23,501 nt of DNA from Dysgonomonas gadei ATCC BAA-286 (GCF_000213555.1 NZ_GL891990.1:108640-132140); one strand, 5' to 3'. Shown: positions 6,142 to 15,271, numbered from the stretch's first letter. Notes: generated by a model from the sequence alone, not told the origin. Translations and numbers: made by a program.

Positions 6142-8626
6142 TACACTAAAAGCAGCTACCATCGAAAGTAAGTTTCCCTTGCTTTCTGTCGAACACGATT
6201 GCATCATTAGCAAGGATGCAGATATAACGGTAGCCTACCGTGTCGATCTGCCAGAACTGTTCACTGTTACAGGTAGCGAATACGAAGCCATACACTCGGC
6301 TTGGACGAAAGCCATCAAGGTGTTGCCCGAATACTCGGTTATCCACAAACAGGATTGGTTTGTTAAAGAAAACTACAAGCCTGCTACCGATAAGGAGAAC
6401 ATGAGTTTTCTATCCCGCTCATTTGAACGTCACTTCAATGAACGTCCTTTTCTGAATCATACTTGCTTTTTGTTTTTGACCAAAACGACAAAGGATCGGA
6501 TGCGGATGCAAAGCAACTTCTCATCGCTCTGTCGAGGGTATATCATCCCCAAAGAAGTCAATAAAGAAATGGCAGTACGCTTCTTGGAGGCAGTTGGACA
6601 GTTCGAGCGGATTTTAAACGATTCGGGATTTATCACGCTGACACGTATTGCTTCAGACGAAATAACGGGAACGGAAAAAGAAGCCGGGCTAATTGAAAAA
6701 TACTTTGCCCTCTCATTGGAAGATACCACTTGTCTGGAGGATTTGGAGTTAGGAGTAGACGGGCTACGCATAGGAGATAAAACGGTATGCCTGCATACCA
6801 TTTCCGATGTGGAAGACTTGCCGGGCACAATCGGAACAGATATGCGATACGAAAAGCTATCTACGGATCGAAGTGATTGCCGTTTGTCCTTTGCATCGCC
6901 TGTGGGTTTGTTACTCTCTTGTGACCATGTATATAATCAATACATTTTTCTGGACGATTCGGCAGAGAACCTGCGGCAGTTTGAAAAATCTGCTCGTAAT
7001 ATGCAATCGTTATCGAAGTACAGTCGTGGAAACCAAATAAATAAAGAGTGGATCGACAAGTACCTGAACGAAGCCCATAGTTTTGGGCTTACTTCTGTGA
7101 GGGCACACTTCAATGTGATGGCATGGTCTGATGATGCAGAAGAACTCAAAAATATCCGTAATGATGTCGGCTCACAATTGGCTCTCATGGAGTGCAAGCC
7201 CCGCCATAACACGGTGGATGTCGCTACACTCTATTGGGCTGCGATACCGGGCAATGCGGGTGATTTTCCGAGTGAAGAAAGTTTCTACACGTTTATAGAA
7301 CCTGCCTTGTGCTTCTTCACAGAGGAAACGAACTACAAAAGTTCTCCCTCGCCTTTTGGTATCAAGATGGCAGATCGGGTAAGCGGAAAACCCATCCATG
7401 TGGATATTTCCGACCTGCCCATGAAGCAAGGAATTATCACGAACCGCAACAAGTTTATCTTGGGGCCTTCGGGTAGTGGTAAGTCTTTTTTTACGAATCA
7501 TATGTGCCGCCAATATTGGGAACAAGGTACTCATATCGTGCTTGTGGATACGGGAAACTCGTATCAGGGGCTTTGTAATTTCATTAACCGTCGTACCAAT
7601 GGAGAGGATGGAGTGTATTTTACCTATACTGAAAAAAATCCCATTAGTTTCAATCCGTTTTTTACGGATGACAATGTGTTCGACATCGAGAAAAGAGAAA
7701 GTATCAAAACCCTGATAATGACTTTGTGGAAGCGGGATAATGAACCTCCCACACGTTCGGAAGAGGTAGCCCTATCCAATGCCGTAAGTCTGTATATAGA
7801 ACGTATAACGATTGATGAATCGGTTATACCCTCATTCAACTCATTCTACGAATTTGTTAAATTGGACTATGCGGCTATCCTTGATGCCAAGCGTGTACGG
7901 GAGAAAGATTTCGACCTTGCCAACTTCCTCAATGTGCTCGAACCTTATTACAAAGGTGGCGAATATGACTTCCTGCTGAACTCCGAAAAACAGCTTGATT
8001 TATTATCTAAACGATTCATTGTCTTTGAAATAGATGCGATTAAGGATCACAAAATTTTGTTCCCGATTGTAACGATCATCGTTATGGAAGTTTTCATAAA
8101 TAAAATGCGTCGTTTACAAGGAATCAGAAAGATGATATTAATCGAGGAAGCGTGGAAAGCGATTGCTAAAGAGGGTATGGCAGAGTACATTAAGTATTTA
8201 TTTAAGACCGTTAGAAAGTTCTTTGGCGAGGCAATCGTTGTCACTCAGGAGGTGGACGATATTATCGCATCACCCATTGTAAAGGAGTCCATCATCAACA
8301 ACTCCGACTGTAAGATTCTCTTAGACCAGCGTAAATACATGAACAAATTTGATAGCATCCAAGCTCTGTTAGGACTGACCGAAAAAGAAAAAAGTCAGGT
8401 GCTATCCATCAATATGTCCAACAATCCGAACCGAAAATACAAAGAAGTCTGGTTTGGCTTGGGTGGTGTTCAGTCGGCTGTATATGCCACAGAAGTGAGT
8501 TTGGAAGAGTATTTTACGTTCACGACAGAGGAAACGGAGAAGCTGGAAGTGATGCGGAAAACCGAAGAATTGGATGGTAATATTGAGTTGGCTATAAAAC
8601 AAATAGCCGAAAGTAAACGCAAGTAA
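6134..8626 (+). CDS. traG: TraG, VirB4-family conjugation ATPase (830 aa)
   Basis: This is the main ATPase of the secretion channel. The N-terminal 400 residues form the VirB4/TraC-type domain. The C-terminal half is a RecA-like motor with Walker A GPSGSGKS at 444-451 and Walker B MILIEE at 667-672, followed by the VirB4-like segment TVRKFFGEAIVVTQEVDDI. At 830 aa it has normal family length with no break. It overlaps traF by 8 bp and is followed 13 bp later by traH. In Bacteroides nomenclature TraG is the VirB4 homologue; in some other systems the same letter means the coupling protein. It drives pilus assembly and substrate transfer at the inner membrane. Confidence 0.95.
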   Translation: MRNTLKAATIESKFPLLSVEHDCIISKDADITVAYRVDLPELFTVTGSEYEAIHSAWTKAIKVLPEYSVIHKQDWFVKENYKPATDKENMSFLSRSFERHFNERPFLNHTCFLFLTKTTKDRMRMQSNFSSLCRGYIIPKEVNKEMAVRFLEAVGQFERILNDSGFITLTRIASDEITGTEKEAGLIEKYFALSLEDTTCLEDLELGVDGLRIGDKTVCLHTISDVEDLPGTIGTDMRYEKLSTDRSDCRLSFASPVGLLLSCDHVYNQYIFLDDSAENLRQFEKSARNMQSLSKYSRGNQINKEWIDKYLNEAHSFGLTSVRAHFNVMAWSDDAEELKNIRNDVGSQLALMECKPRHNTVDVATLYWAAIPGNAGDFPSEESFYTFIEPALCFFTEETNYKSSPSPFGIKMADRVSGKPIHVDISDLPMKQGIITNRNKFILGPSGSGKSFFTNHMCRQYWEQGTHIVLVDTGNSYQGLCNFINRRTNGEDGVYFTYTEKNPISFNPFFTDDNVFDIEKRESIKTLIMTLWKRDNEPPTRSEEVALSNAVSLYIERITIDESVIPSFNSFYEFVKLDYAAILDAKRVREKDFDLANFLNVLEPYYKGGEYDFLLNSEKQLDLLSKRFIVFEIDAIKDHKILFPIVTIIVMEVFINKMRRLQGIRKMILIEEAWKAIAKEGMAEYIKYLFKTVRKFFGEAIVVTQEVDDIIASPIVKESIINNSDCKILLDQRKYMNKFDSIQALLGLTEKEKSQVLSINMSNNPNRKYKEVWFGLGGVQSAVYATEVSLEEYFTFTTEETEKLEVMRKTEELDGNIELAIKQIAESKRK

Positions 8627-8639
8627 AAAACGAAAAGCC

Positions 8640-8954
8640 ATGTTCAGTTCAAGTAATATAACCGATTCTTGTTCCACTTCTACAGACTTTTCCATGCGGG
8701 AGATTACGGGGCGTTGGGTAAGTAGAGAAGGTGCACCTGCGATAAGCATATACCGCAACATCTCCCGAAAAAAGGGAGGCATCCGTCTTTGTCTTACTTA
8801 CAACAACCCGCTGGTGGTCTGCGATTGTACGGTCTACAATGTATTTGGTCTGCATTATATTGAGCTGTACGAGCGTATCGAGATTACTTACAATCGGGAG
8901 CAAGAGGTCTTGCACCTTTCCGCTTTCGGAGAGTATGTCCGGGAGGAGGGCTAG
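8640..8954 (+). CDS. traH: TraH-position DUF3876 protein (104 aa)
   Basis: This small soluble protein has no signal peptide or membrane segment. The core, MREITGRWVSREGAPAISIY followed by beta-rich GGIRLCLTYNN and CTVYNVFGLHYIELYERI, matches the DUF3876 family found in Bacteroidota transfer operons. Its role is unknown. The beta-rich pattern suggests a compact lipocalin-like or barrel-like fold, but that is inference. It sits 13 bp after traG and 63 bp before traI. It is less conserved and smaller than its neighbours, so it may be an accessory subunit. Confidence 0.78.
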   Translation: MFSSSNITDSCSTSTDFSMREITGRWVSREGAPAISIYRNISRKKGGIRLCLTYNNPLVVCDCTVYNVFGLHYIELYERIEITYNREQEVLHLSAFGEYVREEG

Positions 8955-9017
8955 TCTGTTAGAGGCTACCTCCGACTTCGGACGATAAACGGGTAATAAC
9001 AATTAAAAATAACGAAT

Positions 9018-9638
9018 ATGAAGAAAATACTTTTCTGCCTTATGGCATTCATGATGCTTTGTACCTATCAGGTAAAAGCACAATGGACGGTGATTGATCC
9101 CTCCAATCTGGCACAAAATATATTGACTGTTTCCAAAACAGCAACAACAGCCAGTAATGTGATTAACTCTTTCAAAGAGATGCAAAAAATCTACGATCAG
9201 GGTAAACAGTATTACGACAAATTGCAGTCGGTACACAATCTGATCAAGGATGCCCGCAAAGTGAAAGAAACAATAGAATTGGTTAGCGAAATATCTCAAA
9301 TCTATTCTACCAACTTCAACAAGATGCTATCCGATAGAAATTTTAGCGTTAACGAATTGGAAGCCATATCGAACGGATATGCCAAGCTATTGAACGAAAG
9401 CGGCAACCTGCTTTCGGATATAAAGAATATCGTCTCCGTCTCCAACGGGCTGTCGATGACCGATGCCGAGCGTATGGCAATCATAGATGATATACATTCC
9501 AAAATGGTCGAACATCGTAACCTTGTCCGCTATTTTTCCAAGAAAAGCATTTCCGTTTCTTTCATCCGCAGCCAAGAGAAAGGCGATCTGGAGCGAGTAC
9601 AAAGTTTGTATGGTAATCCATCCGATAAATATTGGTAA
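9018..9638 (+). CDS. traI: TraI, DUF4141 periplasmic protein (206 aa)
   Basis: An N-terminal signal peptide (MKKILFCLMAFMMLCTYQVKAQ, split as residues 1-19 plus KAQ) directs export. The mature part starts with WTVIDPSNLAQNI, the DUF4141 pattern, and is almost entirely helical with heptad-like spacing. This size and fold resemble VirB5/TrbJ proteins, which sit at the pilus tip and take part in adhesion; the equivalence is inference. The 3' end overlaps traJ by 7 bp, as in VirB5-VirB6 or TrbJ-TrbL gene pairs. Confidence 0.87.
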   Translation: MKKILFCLMAFMMLCTYQVKAQWTVIDPSNLAQNILTVSKTATTASNVINSFKEMQKIYDQGKQYYDKLQSVHNLIKDARKVKETIELVSEISQIYSTNFNKMLSDRNFSVNELEAISNGYAKLLNESGNLLSDIKNIVSVSNGLSMTDAERMAIIDDIHSKMVEHRNLVRYFSKKSISVSFIRSQEKGDLERVQSLYGNPSDKYW

Positions 9639-10642
9639 TCATGACACTGCTAGCAATAGATTTCGACAATTTGCATCAACTTCTCCGCAATCTGTATCAG
9701 GATATGATGCCCCTTTGTGGCGATATGGTTGGCGTCGCCAAAGGGATAGCCGGATTGGGAGCACTTTTCTATGTAGCTTCCCGTGTATGGCAAGCTCTCT
9801 CAAGGGCAGAACCCATAGATGTATATCCCCTGCTTAGACCTTTTGTTATCGGACTCTGCATCATGTTCTTCCCGACTTTCGTACTCGGTACGATTAACGC
9901 TGTTATGTCACCTGTGGTCAAAGGAACACATACCATATTGGAGACACAAATGACAGATGTCCGTGCCCTGCAAGCGGAGAAAGAACAATTGGAGTACGAT
10001 GCTCGACTGCGAGAAGGGAAGGCATGGTTGGTCGATGATGAGGTGTACGACCAAAAAATGAAAGAACTTGGAATCTTTGACACAGGAGAAATTATCGGAA
10101 TGTGGGCAGAGAGAACATGGTACGATATGAAAATCTTTTTTAGAGATTTAATTCGTGATTTCTTTGAGTTACTGTTCAATGCCGCAGCCCTTACGATTGA
10201 TACTTTACGCACCTTTTTCTTGGTGGTGCTGTCAATCTTAGGGCCGTTGGCATTTGCCCTCTCGGTTTATGATGGTTTTCAATCCACGCTGACCAATTGG
10301 ATCTCTCGCTACATCTCCATTTATTTATGGCTACCCATTGCTGACCTGTTCTCGGCTCTACTTTCCAAAATTCAGGCACTTATGCTACAAATGGATATAG
10401 ATATGTTGAGAGACCCCACCTATGTGCCGGATGCGAGTAACGGAATATACATCATATTCTTCATTATCGGCATTATCGGATATTTTTCTATTCCAAGCGT
10501 GGCGGGTTGGGTTATTCAGGCAGGTGGCGGTAGTGCTACACGGGGAGTAAACACAATGGCGAGTAAAGGGGCTGCAATGGCAGGAGGTGTTGCCGGAGCT
10601 GCGGCAGGTAACGTCGCTGGTCGCCTAATGGGTAAGAAATAA
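9632..10642 (+). CDS. traJ: TraJ, VirB6/TrbL-like polytopic membrane protein (336 aa)
   Basis: The protein has several hydrophobic segments: around 35-55 (GIAGLGALFYVASRVW), 73-95, a cluster at 180-215 (LFNAAALTIDTLRTFFLVVLSILGPLAFAL), about 233-250 and about 268-285. A Gly/Ala-rich tail (MAGGVAGAAAGNVAGRL) follows. This arrangement is typical of the inner-membrane channel component VirB6/TrbL and of the conjugative transposon TraJ family. The start overlaps the end of traI, suggesting coupled translation. A 45-bp gap separates it from traK. Confidence 0.9.
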   Translation: MVIMTLLAIDFDNLHQLLRNLYQDMMPLCGDMVGVAKGIAGLGALFYVASRVWQALSRAEPIDVYPLLRPFVIGLCIMFFPTFVLGTINAVMSPVVKGTHTILETQMTDVRALQAEKEQLEYDARLREGKAWLVDDEVYDQKMKELGIFDTGEIIGMWAERTWYDMKIFFRDLIRDFFELLFNAAALTIDTLRTFFLVVLSILGPLAFALSVYDGFQSTLTNWISRYISIYLWLPIADLFSALLSKIQALMLQMDIDMLRDPTYVPDASNGIYIIFFIIGIIGYFSIPSVAGWVIQAGGGSATRGVNTMASKGAAMAGGVAGAAAGNVAGRLMGKK

Positions 10643-10687
10643 TCAGATACACTGTATTCATTTATTAACTCAAAATAAAACGAACAA

Positions 10688-11311
10688 ATGGAGTTCAAAA
10701 GTTTAAAAAATATAGAAACATCCTTCAAACAGATACGCTTGTTCGGTATTGTCTTTGTCTGTATGTGTGCTGCCATTACGGGCTATTCCGTATGGTCGTC
10801 GTATAATTTTGCCGAAGCACAACGCCAGCGTATCTATGTATTGGACGGTGGCAAGTCCTTAATGCTTGCCTTGTCCCAAGATATGACACAAAACAGACCT
10901 GTGGAAGCACGCGAACACGTTAAGCGTTTTCACGAGCTGTTTTTCACACTCTCACCCGATAAAAAAGCCATCGAAAGCAACGTAAACAGGGCATTGTTCC
11001 TTGTCGATAAATCGGCTTTCAAATACTATCAGGACATGGCAGAAAAAGGGTATTACAATCGTATCGTGTCCGGGAATATCAATCAAATTGTACAAGTCGA
11101 TAGTATTGCTTGTGATTTTGATAGCTATCCCTACAAGGCGGTAACCTATGCCAAACAAATGATTATTCGGGAGAGTAACCTCACCGAACGCAGTCTGGTT
11201 ACACGTTGCAATCTGATCAACTCGGTACGCTCGGACAATAACCCTCACGGTTTCACAATGGAGAAATTCGAGATTGTAGAGAATCGGGATATTCGGATAT
11301 CAGAAAGGTAG
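10688..11311 (+). CDS. traK: TraK, VirB8-like inner-membrane protein (207 aa)
   Basis: A short cytoplasmic N-terminus (about 17 residues) is followed by one transmembrane helix (LFGIVFVCMCAAITGYSVW, about 18-36) and a periplasmic domain. The conserved-looking stretches RIYVLDGGKSLMLALSQD and HVKRFHELFFTLSPD match the Bacteroides TraK family. The topology and size are those of VirB8/TrbF, which nucleates assembly of the transenvelope channel. The gene lies 8 bp upstream of traL. The TraK assignment is firm; the VirB8 analogy comes from family knowledge. Confidence 0.9.
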   Translation: MEFKSLKNIETSFKQIRLFGIVFVCMCAAITGYSVWSSYNFAEAQRQRIYVLDGGKSLMLALSQDMTQNRPVEAREHVKRFHELFFTLSPDKKAIESNVNRALFLVDKSAFKYYQDMAEKGYYNRIVSGNINQIVQVDSIACDFDSYPYKAVTYAKQMIIRESNLTERSLVTRCNLINSVRSDNNPHGFTMEKFEIVENRDIRISER

Positions 11312-11319
11312 GTAAAGCT

Positions 11320-11589
11320 ATGATACGAAAAATAATGAATCGCATCAATGAATGGTTGGAGGATGGTCTGCGGGGCTTGCTCGGCAGACTTACCCCCGAC
11401 AGACGGATTATCCTTGTGATAACGATGTTCCTTGTTTTCGGCGGTCTTTCCATCTACATGACCTTTTCTTCTATTTACAATTTTGGTAAAAATAAAGCAG
11501 AAAAGATGCAGATAGAGCAGATCGGATCGCTGAGACTACAATTAGAGCAACAGCGAGATAGTATTAACAATCTAAAATCAGTAGAATAA
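11320..11589 (+). CDS. traL: TraL, DUF3989 single-pass membrane protein (89 aa)
   Basis: This small protein has one transmembrane helix in the middle (RIILVITMFLVFGGLSIYMTF, about residues 28-48) and a C-terminal coiled-coil-like tail (QIEQIGSLRLQLEQQRDSINNL). Length and layout match DUF3989/TraL in Bacteroides transfer operons, always next to traM. The stop codon overlaps the traM start (TAATG at 11587-11591), so translation is coupled. It may stabilise or anchor the VirB10-like TraM, but this is inferred only from the tight linkage. Confidence 0.85.
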   Translation: MIRKIMNRINEWLEDGLRGLLGRLTPDRRIILVITMFLVFGGLSIYMTFSSIYNFGKNKAEKMQIEQIGSLRLQLEQQRDSINNLKSVE

Positions 11590-12971
11590 TGGAACAGGAA
11601 GATTTGAATAAAGGAATACCACCCGAAACGGAGGCTATTGTTGAAGTACAAGCATCTGTACCGGATAGTAAATCGGAAGCGAAAAAAGAATCGCCCAAAC
11701 CACCAAAGCCGGAACTTTCGATGGCGGAGAGACAGAAACGAAAAAAGATGTTGATTATGCCGCTGTTCTTCTTAATCTTCGGTGGTGCAATGTGGCTCAT
11801 CTTCGCTCCATCGGATGATGGAAAAGAGCAAGCGGTAGGACTGACAGGCTTCAATGCCGAACTGCCCGTGCCAAAGGATGAGGGCATTGTGGAAGGCAAG
11901 CGGGATGCCTATGAACGTGAAGCGATGCGGCAGAAGGAGCAAGAGAAAATGAAGTCTTTACAGGATTTTTCCTCGATGTTCAATGATACCGAGCAAAGCG
12001 ATTACGAACAAAAGGACAATGCCTACAATACTTCACTGCAAGCAGAAAAACCCCGAAGTTCAACTCCCCGTACTGTGCAATCCTCGGCAACTGCCTATCA
12101 GGACATCAACAAGCAATTGGGTGATTGGTACGAAAAGCCTGCTGAAATGGATAGACAATCACAGTCTGCGATGGAACAGCGAATACAGGAATTGGAACGA
12201 AAGCAACAGGAAGCCGAAGCGAAAAAATCGGAAGAGGACGAACAGACAGCCTTGCTTGAAAAATCGTACCAAATGGCAGCACGCTATATGCCCGCACAGC
12301 AGGGGGAACAACCAATAGACGATGTAAACATAACACGTACAGGCGAGAAAGTCAAAGTACAACCCGTTAAGCAAGTACATCAGAATGTCGTATCTCTACT
12401 ATCTACTCCAATGTCTAATGATGAATTTATTGCCACATACAGCCAGCCCCGAAATAGGAGTTTTTTGACTGCCGCAGGCAATGAGGGGGTAAAGGATAAG
12501 AACAGCATCCGTGCTTGTGTGAACCAAACCGTAACCCTGACCAATGGTAAAGAGGTACAACTTCGTCTTTTAGAACCAATGAGGGCAGGCAACATTTTGA
12601 TTCCTGCCAATACCTTGGTAACGGGAGCTTGCCGTATTGGTGGCGAACGTCTGGAGGTAATGATCAACTCCATTCAGTATGCAGGAAACATTATTCCGGT
12701 TGAACTGCAAGTGTACGATATGGATGGTCAATCTGGAATTTTTGTTCCTAATAACGATGAAGTAAAAGCAGCTAAAGAAGTAGCTTCTACCTTGGCATCA
12801 TCGGCAGGCACAAGCATTATGATTTCGGATAATGCAGGTTCACAATTGGCAGCCGATATGGGTAAGGGTTTGATACAAGGGGCTTCACAGTATATCAGTA
12901 AAAAGATGAGTGTCGTAAAAGTTACCATCAAAGCAAATTACAAGCTCCTGCTATTGCCCAAAGAAAATTAA
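11589..12971 (+). CDS. traM: TraM, VirB10-like envelope-spanning protein (460 aa)
   Basis: The N-terminus is cytoplasmic and Pro/Lys-rich, followed by a transmembrane helix at about 54-73 (MLIMPLFFLIFGGAMWLIFA). A long charged coiled coil with Gln/Glu/Lys repeats runs to about residue 240. The C-terminal domain (about 300-460) has the VirB10/TrbI-like beta-rich pattern, including TLTNGKEVQLRLLEPMRAGNIL and PANTLVTGACRI. VirB10 proteins link the inner-membrane ATPases to the outer-membrane pore. Translation is coupled to traL through TAATG. A 127-bp gap before traN contains an 18-bp copy of the A-rich segment found upstream of mobA. Confidence 0.92.
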   Translation: MEQEDLNKGIPPETEAIVEVQASVPDSKSEAKKESPKPPKPELSMAERQKRKKMLIMPLFFLIFGGAMWLIFAPSDDGKEQAVGLTGFNAELPVPKDEGIVEGKRDAYEREAMRQKEQEKMKSLQDFSSMFNDTEQSDYEQKDNAYNTSLQAEKPRSSTPRTVQSSATAYQDINKQLGDWYEKPAEMDRQSQSAMEQRIQELERKQQEAEAKKSEEDEQTALLEKSYQMAARYMPAQQGEQPIDDVNITRTGEKVKVQPVKQVHQNVVSLLSTPMSNDEFIATYSQPRNRSFLTAAGNEGVKDKNSIRACVNQTVTLTNGKEVQLRLLEPMRAGNILIPANTLVTGACRIGGERLEVMINSIQYAGNIIPVELQVYDMDGQSGIFVPNNDEVKAAKEVASTLASSAGTSIMISDNAGSQLAADMGKGLIQGASQYISKKMSVVKVTIKANYKLLLLPKEN

Positions 12972-13098
12972 TAAAACCACTAAAAAAATCACCGTTTCAA
13001 ACAGCGAGAGCAGAAGCAAAATTTATTTTGATTATGGCAAGTCGTGAGAAACGGGCAATCTAAAGAATTGAATGTTTAACGAATTTAAAATCAAAAGT

Positions 13099-14049
13099 AT
13101 GGAACGATTCTTTTTAATATTAACACTTGCTGTAAGTGTATTTACAGCCCATGCACAAGAAGTATCCCAAGATACTATTGTGGTGCATACCAAGCCGACA
13201 ACGGGAGACTATTACGAGAGTTTTACCCGTCCTCTGACCTTCGACAGAATGATACCGCCTTATGCTCTGGAGGTCACATTTAATAAAACAGTGCACGTAA
13301 TATTCCCATCAGCCATTCGGTATGTCGATTTAGGTTCGGCAGATCTTCTCGCTGCCAAAGCGGATGGTACGGACAATGTATTGAGAGTGAAAGCCGCCTT
13401 GCGGGATTTTTCGCGAGAGAGTAATCTGTCTGTCATAACCGAAGATGGTGCATATTATAGTTTTAACGTAAAATATGTGGATGAACCCGTAAAACTGTCT
13501 GTTGAAATGACAGACTTCCTGCACGATGGCGAAGCGGTGAACCGTCCAAACAATGCCCTTGCGGTCTATATGCAGGAATTAGGGCAAGAATCACCACTAC
13601 TTGTTAAGCTGATTATGCAGTCCATACATAAGAACAATGATCGGGAGATAAAACACATCGGCTCAAAACGTTTCGGAATACAACACACGCTGAAAGGTAT
13701 TTATACCCATAACGGACTGCTGTATTTTCATCTGCAACTAAAGAACTCATCCAACGTCCCGTTCAATGTCGATTTTATCACATTTAAAATTGTAGATAAA
13801 AAAGTAGCCAAACGTACCGCTATTCAAGAGCAGGTAATTTGGCCACTTCGTGCCTACAATAATTTGATGCTGATAGGTGGACAGCAGACAGAACGCATGA
13901 TCTTCACGTTGGCAAAATTTACGATTCCCGATGACAAAATGTTGGTGGTGGAACTTAACGAGCAGGAAGGTGGACGTCATCAGCAGTTTACATTGGATAA
14001 TGCCGATTTGGTTCGTGCAAAGGTTATTAACGAATTGAAAGTGAAGTAG
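13099..14049 (+). CDS. traN: TraN, VirB9-like DUF4138 protein (316 aa)
   Basis: The first residues from the ATG at 13099 form a signal peptide (MERFFLILTLAVSVFTAHAQ split before EVSQD). An upstream in-frame ATG at 13072 adds MFNEFKIKS and would bury it, so 13099 is preferred. The mature protein is beta-rich and contains the DUF4138 pattern (ALEVTFNKTVHVIFPSAIRYVDLGS, residue range about 57-80; RFGIQHTLKGIYTHNGLLYF). This family is the VirB9/TrbG counterpart, which pairs with the VirB10 protein at the outer membrane. It is followed after 1 bp by traO. Confidence 0.9.
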   Translation: MERFFLILTLAVSVFTAHAQEVSQDTIVVHTKPTTGDYYESFTRPLTFDRMIPPYALEVTFNKTVHVIFPSAIRYVDLGSADLLAAKADGTDNVLRVKAALRDFSRESNLSVITEDGAYYSFNVKYVDEPVKLSVEMTDFLHDGEAVNRPNNALAVYMQELGQESPLLVKLIMQSIHKNNDREIKHIGSKRFGIQHTLKGIYTHNGLLYFHLQLKNSSNVPFNVDFITFKIVDKKVAKRTAIQEQVIWPLRAYNNLMLIGGQQTERMIFTLAKFTIPDDKMLVVELNEQEGGRHQQFTLDNADLVRAKVINELKVK

Positions 14050-14050
14050 G

Positions 14051-14635
14051 ATGAAACGGTTATATCTTATATTAACGATTGTGTTGTGTTTGGTCTTTAC
14101 AGACCAAGTACATGCACAACGTTCACTGCCGGGTATGCGAGGCATACAACTCACGGGTGGTATGGTGGATGGAATTTATTCAGCCAAGAACGATAATGAA
14201 GCGGGATATTATTTCGGTGTGGCAATGGCGACTTATGCCAAGAACGGAAACAAATGGGTGTTCGGTGCAGAATATCTGGAACGCTACTACCCGTATCGGG
14301 AGAAACGATTACCAATAGCTCAATTCACGGCTGAAGGAGGTTATTACTACAACTTTCTGACCGATCCGTCTAAAACAGTTTTCCTTTCGTTGGGTGGTTC
14401 TGCCCTTGCTGGCTATGAAACATCGAATTGGGGAGAAAAGACTTTATACGATGGTTCTACTCTTCAACATAAAGATGCCTTTATCTATGGTGGAGCTATC
14501 ACACTGGAGATTGAAACATACTTGACAGACCGTGTTGTGCTACTCGTCACAGGGCGAGAACGCATCCTCTGGGGCAACTCTACGGGACATTTTCATGGGC
14601 AGTTCGGTATTGGAATCAAATTTATAATCAATTAA
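14051..14635 (+). CDS. traO: TraO, outer-membrane beta-barrel-like protein (194 aa)
   Basis: An N-terminal signal peptide (MKRLYLILTIVLCLVF, cleavage near HAQ at 21-23) is followed by alternating hydrophobic and polar strands rich in Tyr, Trp and Gly (WVFGAEYLERYYPY, GGYYYNFLTD, GIGIKFIIN). The last strand ends in an aromatic/hydrophobic pattern seen in barrel proteins. Size and position match TraO of Bacteroides conjugative transposons. Its role in the pore or at the surface is not established. It starts 1 bp after traN, and traQ follows 13 bp later; the traP gene found between traO and traQ in CTnDOT is missing here. Confidence 0.87.
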   Translation: MKRLYLILTIVLCLVFTDQVHAQRSLPGMRGIQLTGGMVDGIYSAKNDNEAGYYFGVAMATYAKNGNKWVFGAEYLERYYPYREKRLPIAQFTAEGGYYYNFLTDPSKTVFLSLGGSALAGYETSNWGEKTLYDGSTLQHKDAFIYGGAITLEIETYLTDRVVLLVTGRERILWGNSTGHFHGQFGIGIKFIIN

Positions 14636-14648
14636 AGGACAAATCAAG

Positions 14649-15101
14649 ATGAAAAAAATAAAGACTTTTTTCGGGATAACAGCGTGGCTGGCAGCGATAA
14701 TGCTGCTGGCCTTAGCCTGTAGTAACGATATGGATATTAATAAGGTTTACGCATTTGATCTGGTTTGTATGCCAGTTCAGAAAAAAATCGTTCAGGGAGA
14801 GATGGCGGAAATCCGTGCACAGATTCTAAAGGAAGGAAACTTCCAAGACACTAAATTCTACATTCGCTATTTTCAAGTGGATGGTAAAGGAGAACTTCGG
14901 CTCGATAACGGCACTGTGCTTCTACCAAACGATTTATATCTATTGGAAAAGGAAACGTTTCGGATGTATTACACTTCCCATTGTACCGACCAACAACTCA
15001 TAGATGTGTATATTGAAGATAATCATGGGCAGGTAGTGCAAAAGACATTCAGTTGGCAGAACGACAAGGGAGAGGAAGATTTACCAATTGAAACGGAATA
15101 G
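14649..15101 (+). CDS. traQ: TraQ, DUF3872 lipoprotein (150 aa)
   Basis: The N-terminal hydrophobic stretch ends in LALACS, a lipobox, so this is most likely a lipoprotein anchored in the envelope. The mature domain is a small beta-sandwich-like unit of the DUF3872 family: FDLVCMPVQKKIVQGEMAEI, then FYIRYFQVDGKGEL, then FRMYYTSH. In CTnDOT TraQ is the last tra gene. Here it is followed after 2 bp by a 35-codon reading frame. Biochemical function is unknown. Confidence 0.87.
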   Translation: MKKIKTFFGITAWLAAIMLLALACSNDMDINKVYAFDLVCMPVQKKIVQGEMAEIRAQILKEGNFQDTKFYIRYFQVDGKGELRLDNGTVLLPNDLYLLEKETFRMYYTSHCTDQQLIDVYIEDNHGQVVQKTFSWQNDKGEEDLPIETE

Positions 15102-15103
15102 CC

Positions 15104-15211
15104 ATGATGACGATGATGGTAATCTCATACATAGTTACTTGGGTAAATATGATTTATGCTTATGTAACTGCACCTACAGACGTTGAGCTGTGGGGTGAAG
15201 AAATTGAATAG
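15104..15211 (+). CDS. Small membrane peptide (35 aa), unrecognised
   Basis: An ATG 2 bp after the traQ stop opens 35 codons ending in TAG. The peptide starts with a Met-rich stretch and has one hydrophobic segment (about residues 5-22, VISYIVTWVNMIYAYVT), followed by an acidic tail with Asp and several Glu. The tight spacing matches the other couplings in this operon and argues for translation. I do not recognise the peptide. It could be a small subunit of the transfer machinery or chance. A hairpin follows at 15222-15254. Confidence 0.5.
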   Translation: MMTMMVISYIVTWVNMIYAYVTAPTDVELWGEEIE

Positions 15212-15221
15212 TGAACAATCA

Positions 15222-15254
15222 GACAAACGCTCGAAGATTCTTTGGGCGTTTGTC
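15222..15254 (+). terminator. Inverted repeat at end of tra operon, possible terminator or processing site
   Basis: GACAAACGC at 15222-15230 pairs perfectly with GCGTTTGTC at 15246-15254 (9 bp, 15-nt loop). It follows the small ORF and precedes the M23 peptidase gene by 17 bp. There is no clear T-run after it, so termination would be partial or absent. It may separate the tra core from the accessory genes. Confidence 0.45.
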
Positions 15255-15271
15255 CTATATAAGACTTAACA

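Noticed and set aside
8402..9002. Minus-strand frames opposite traG/traH
   Set aside because: They are antisense shadows of well-supported genes with no domain content.
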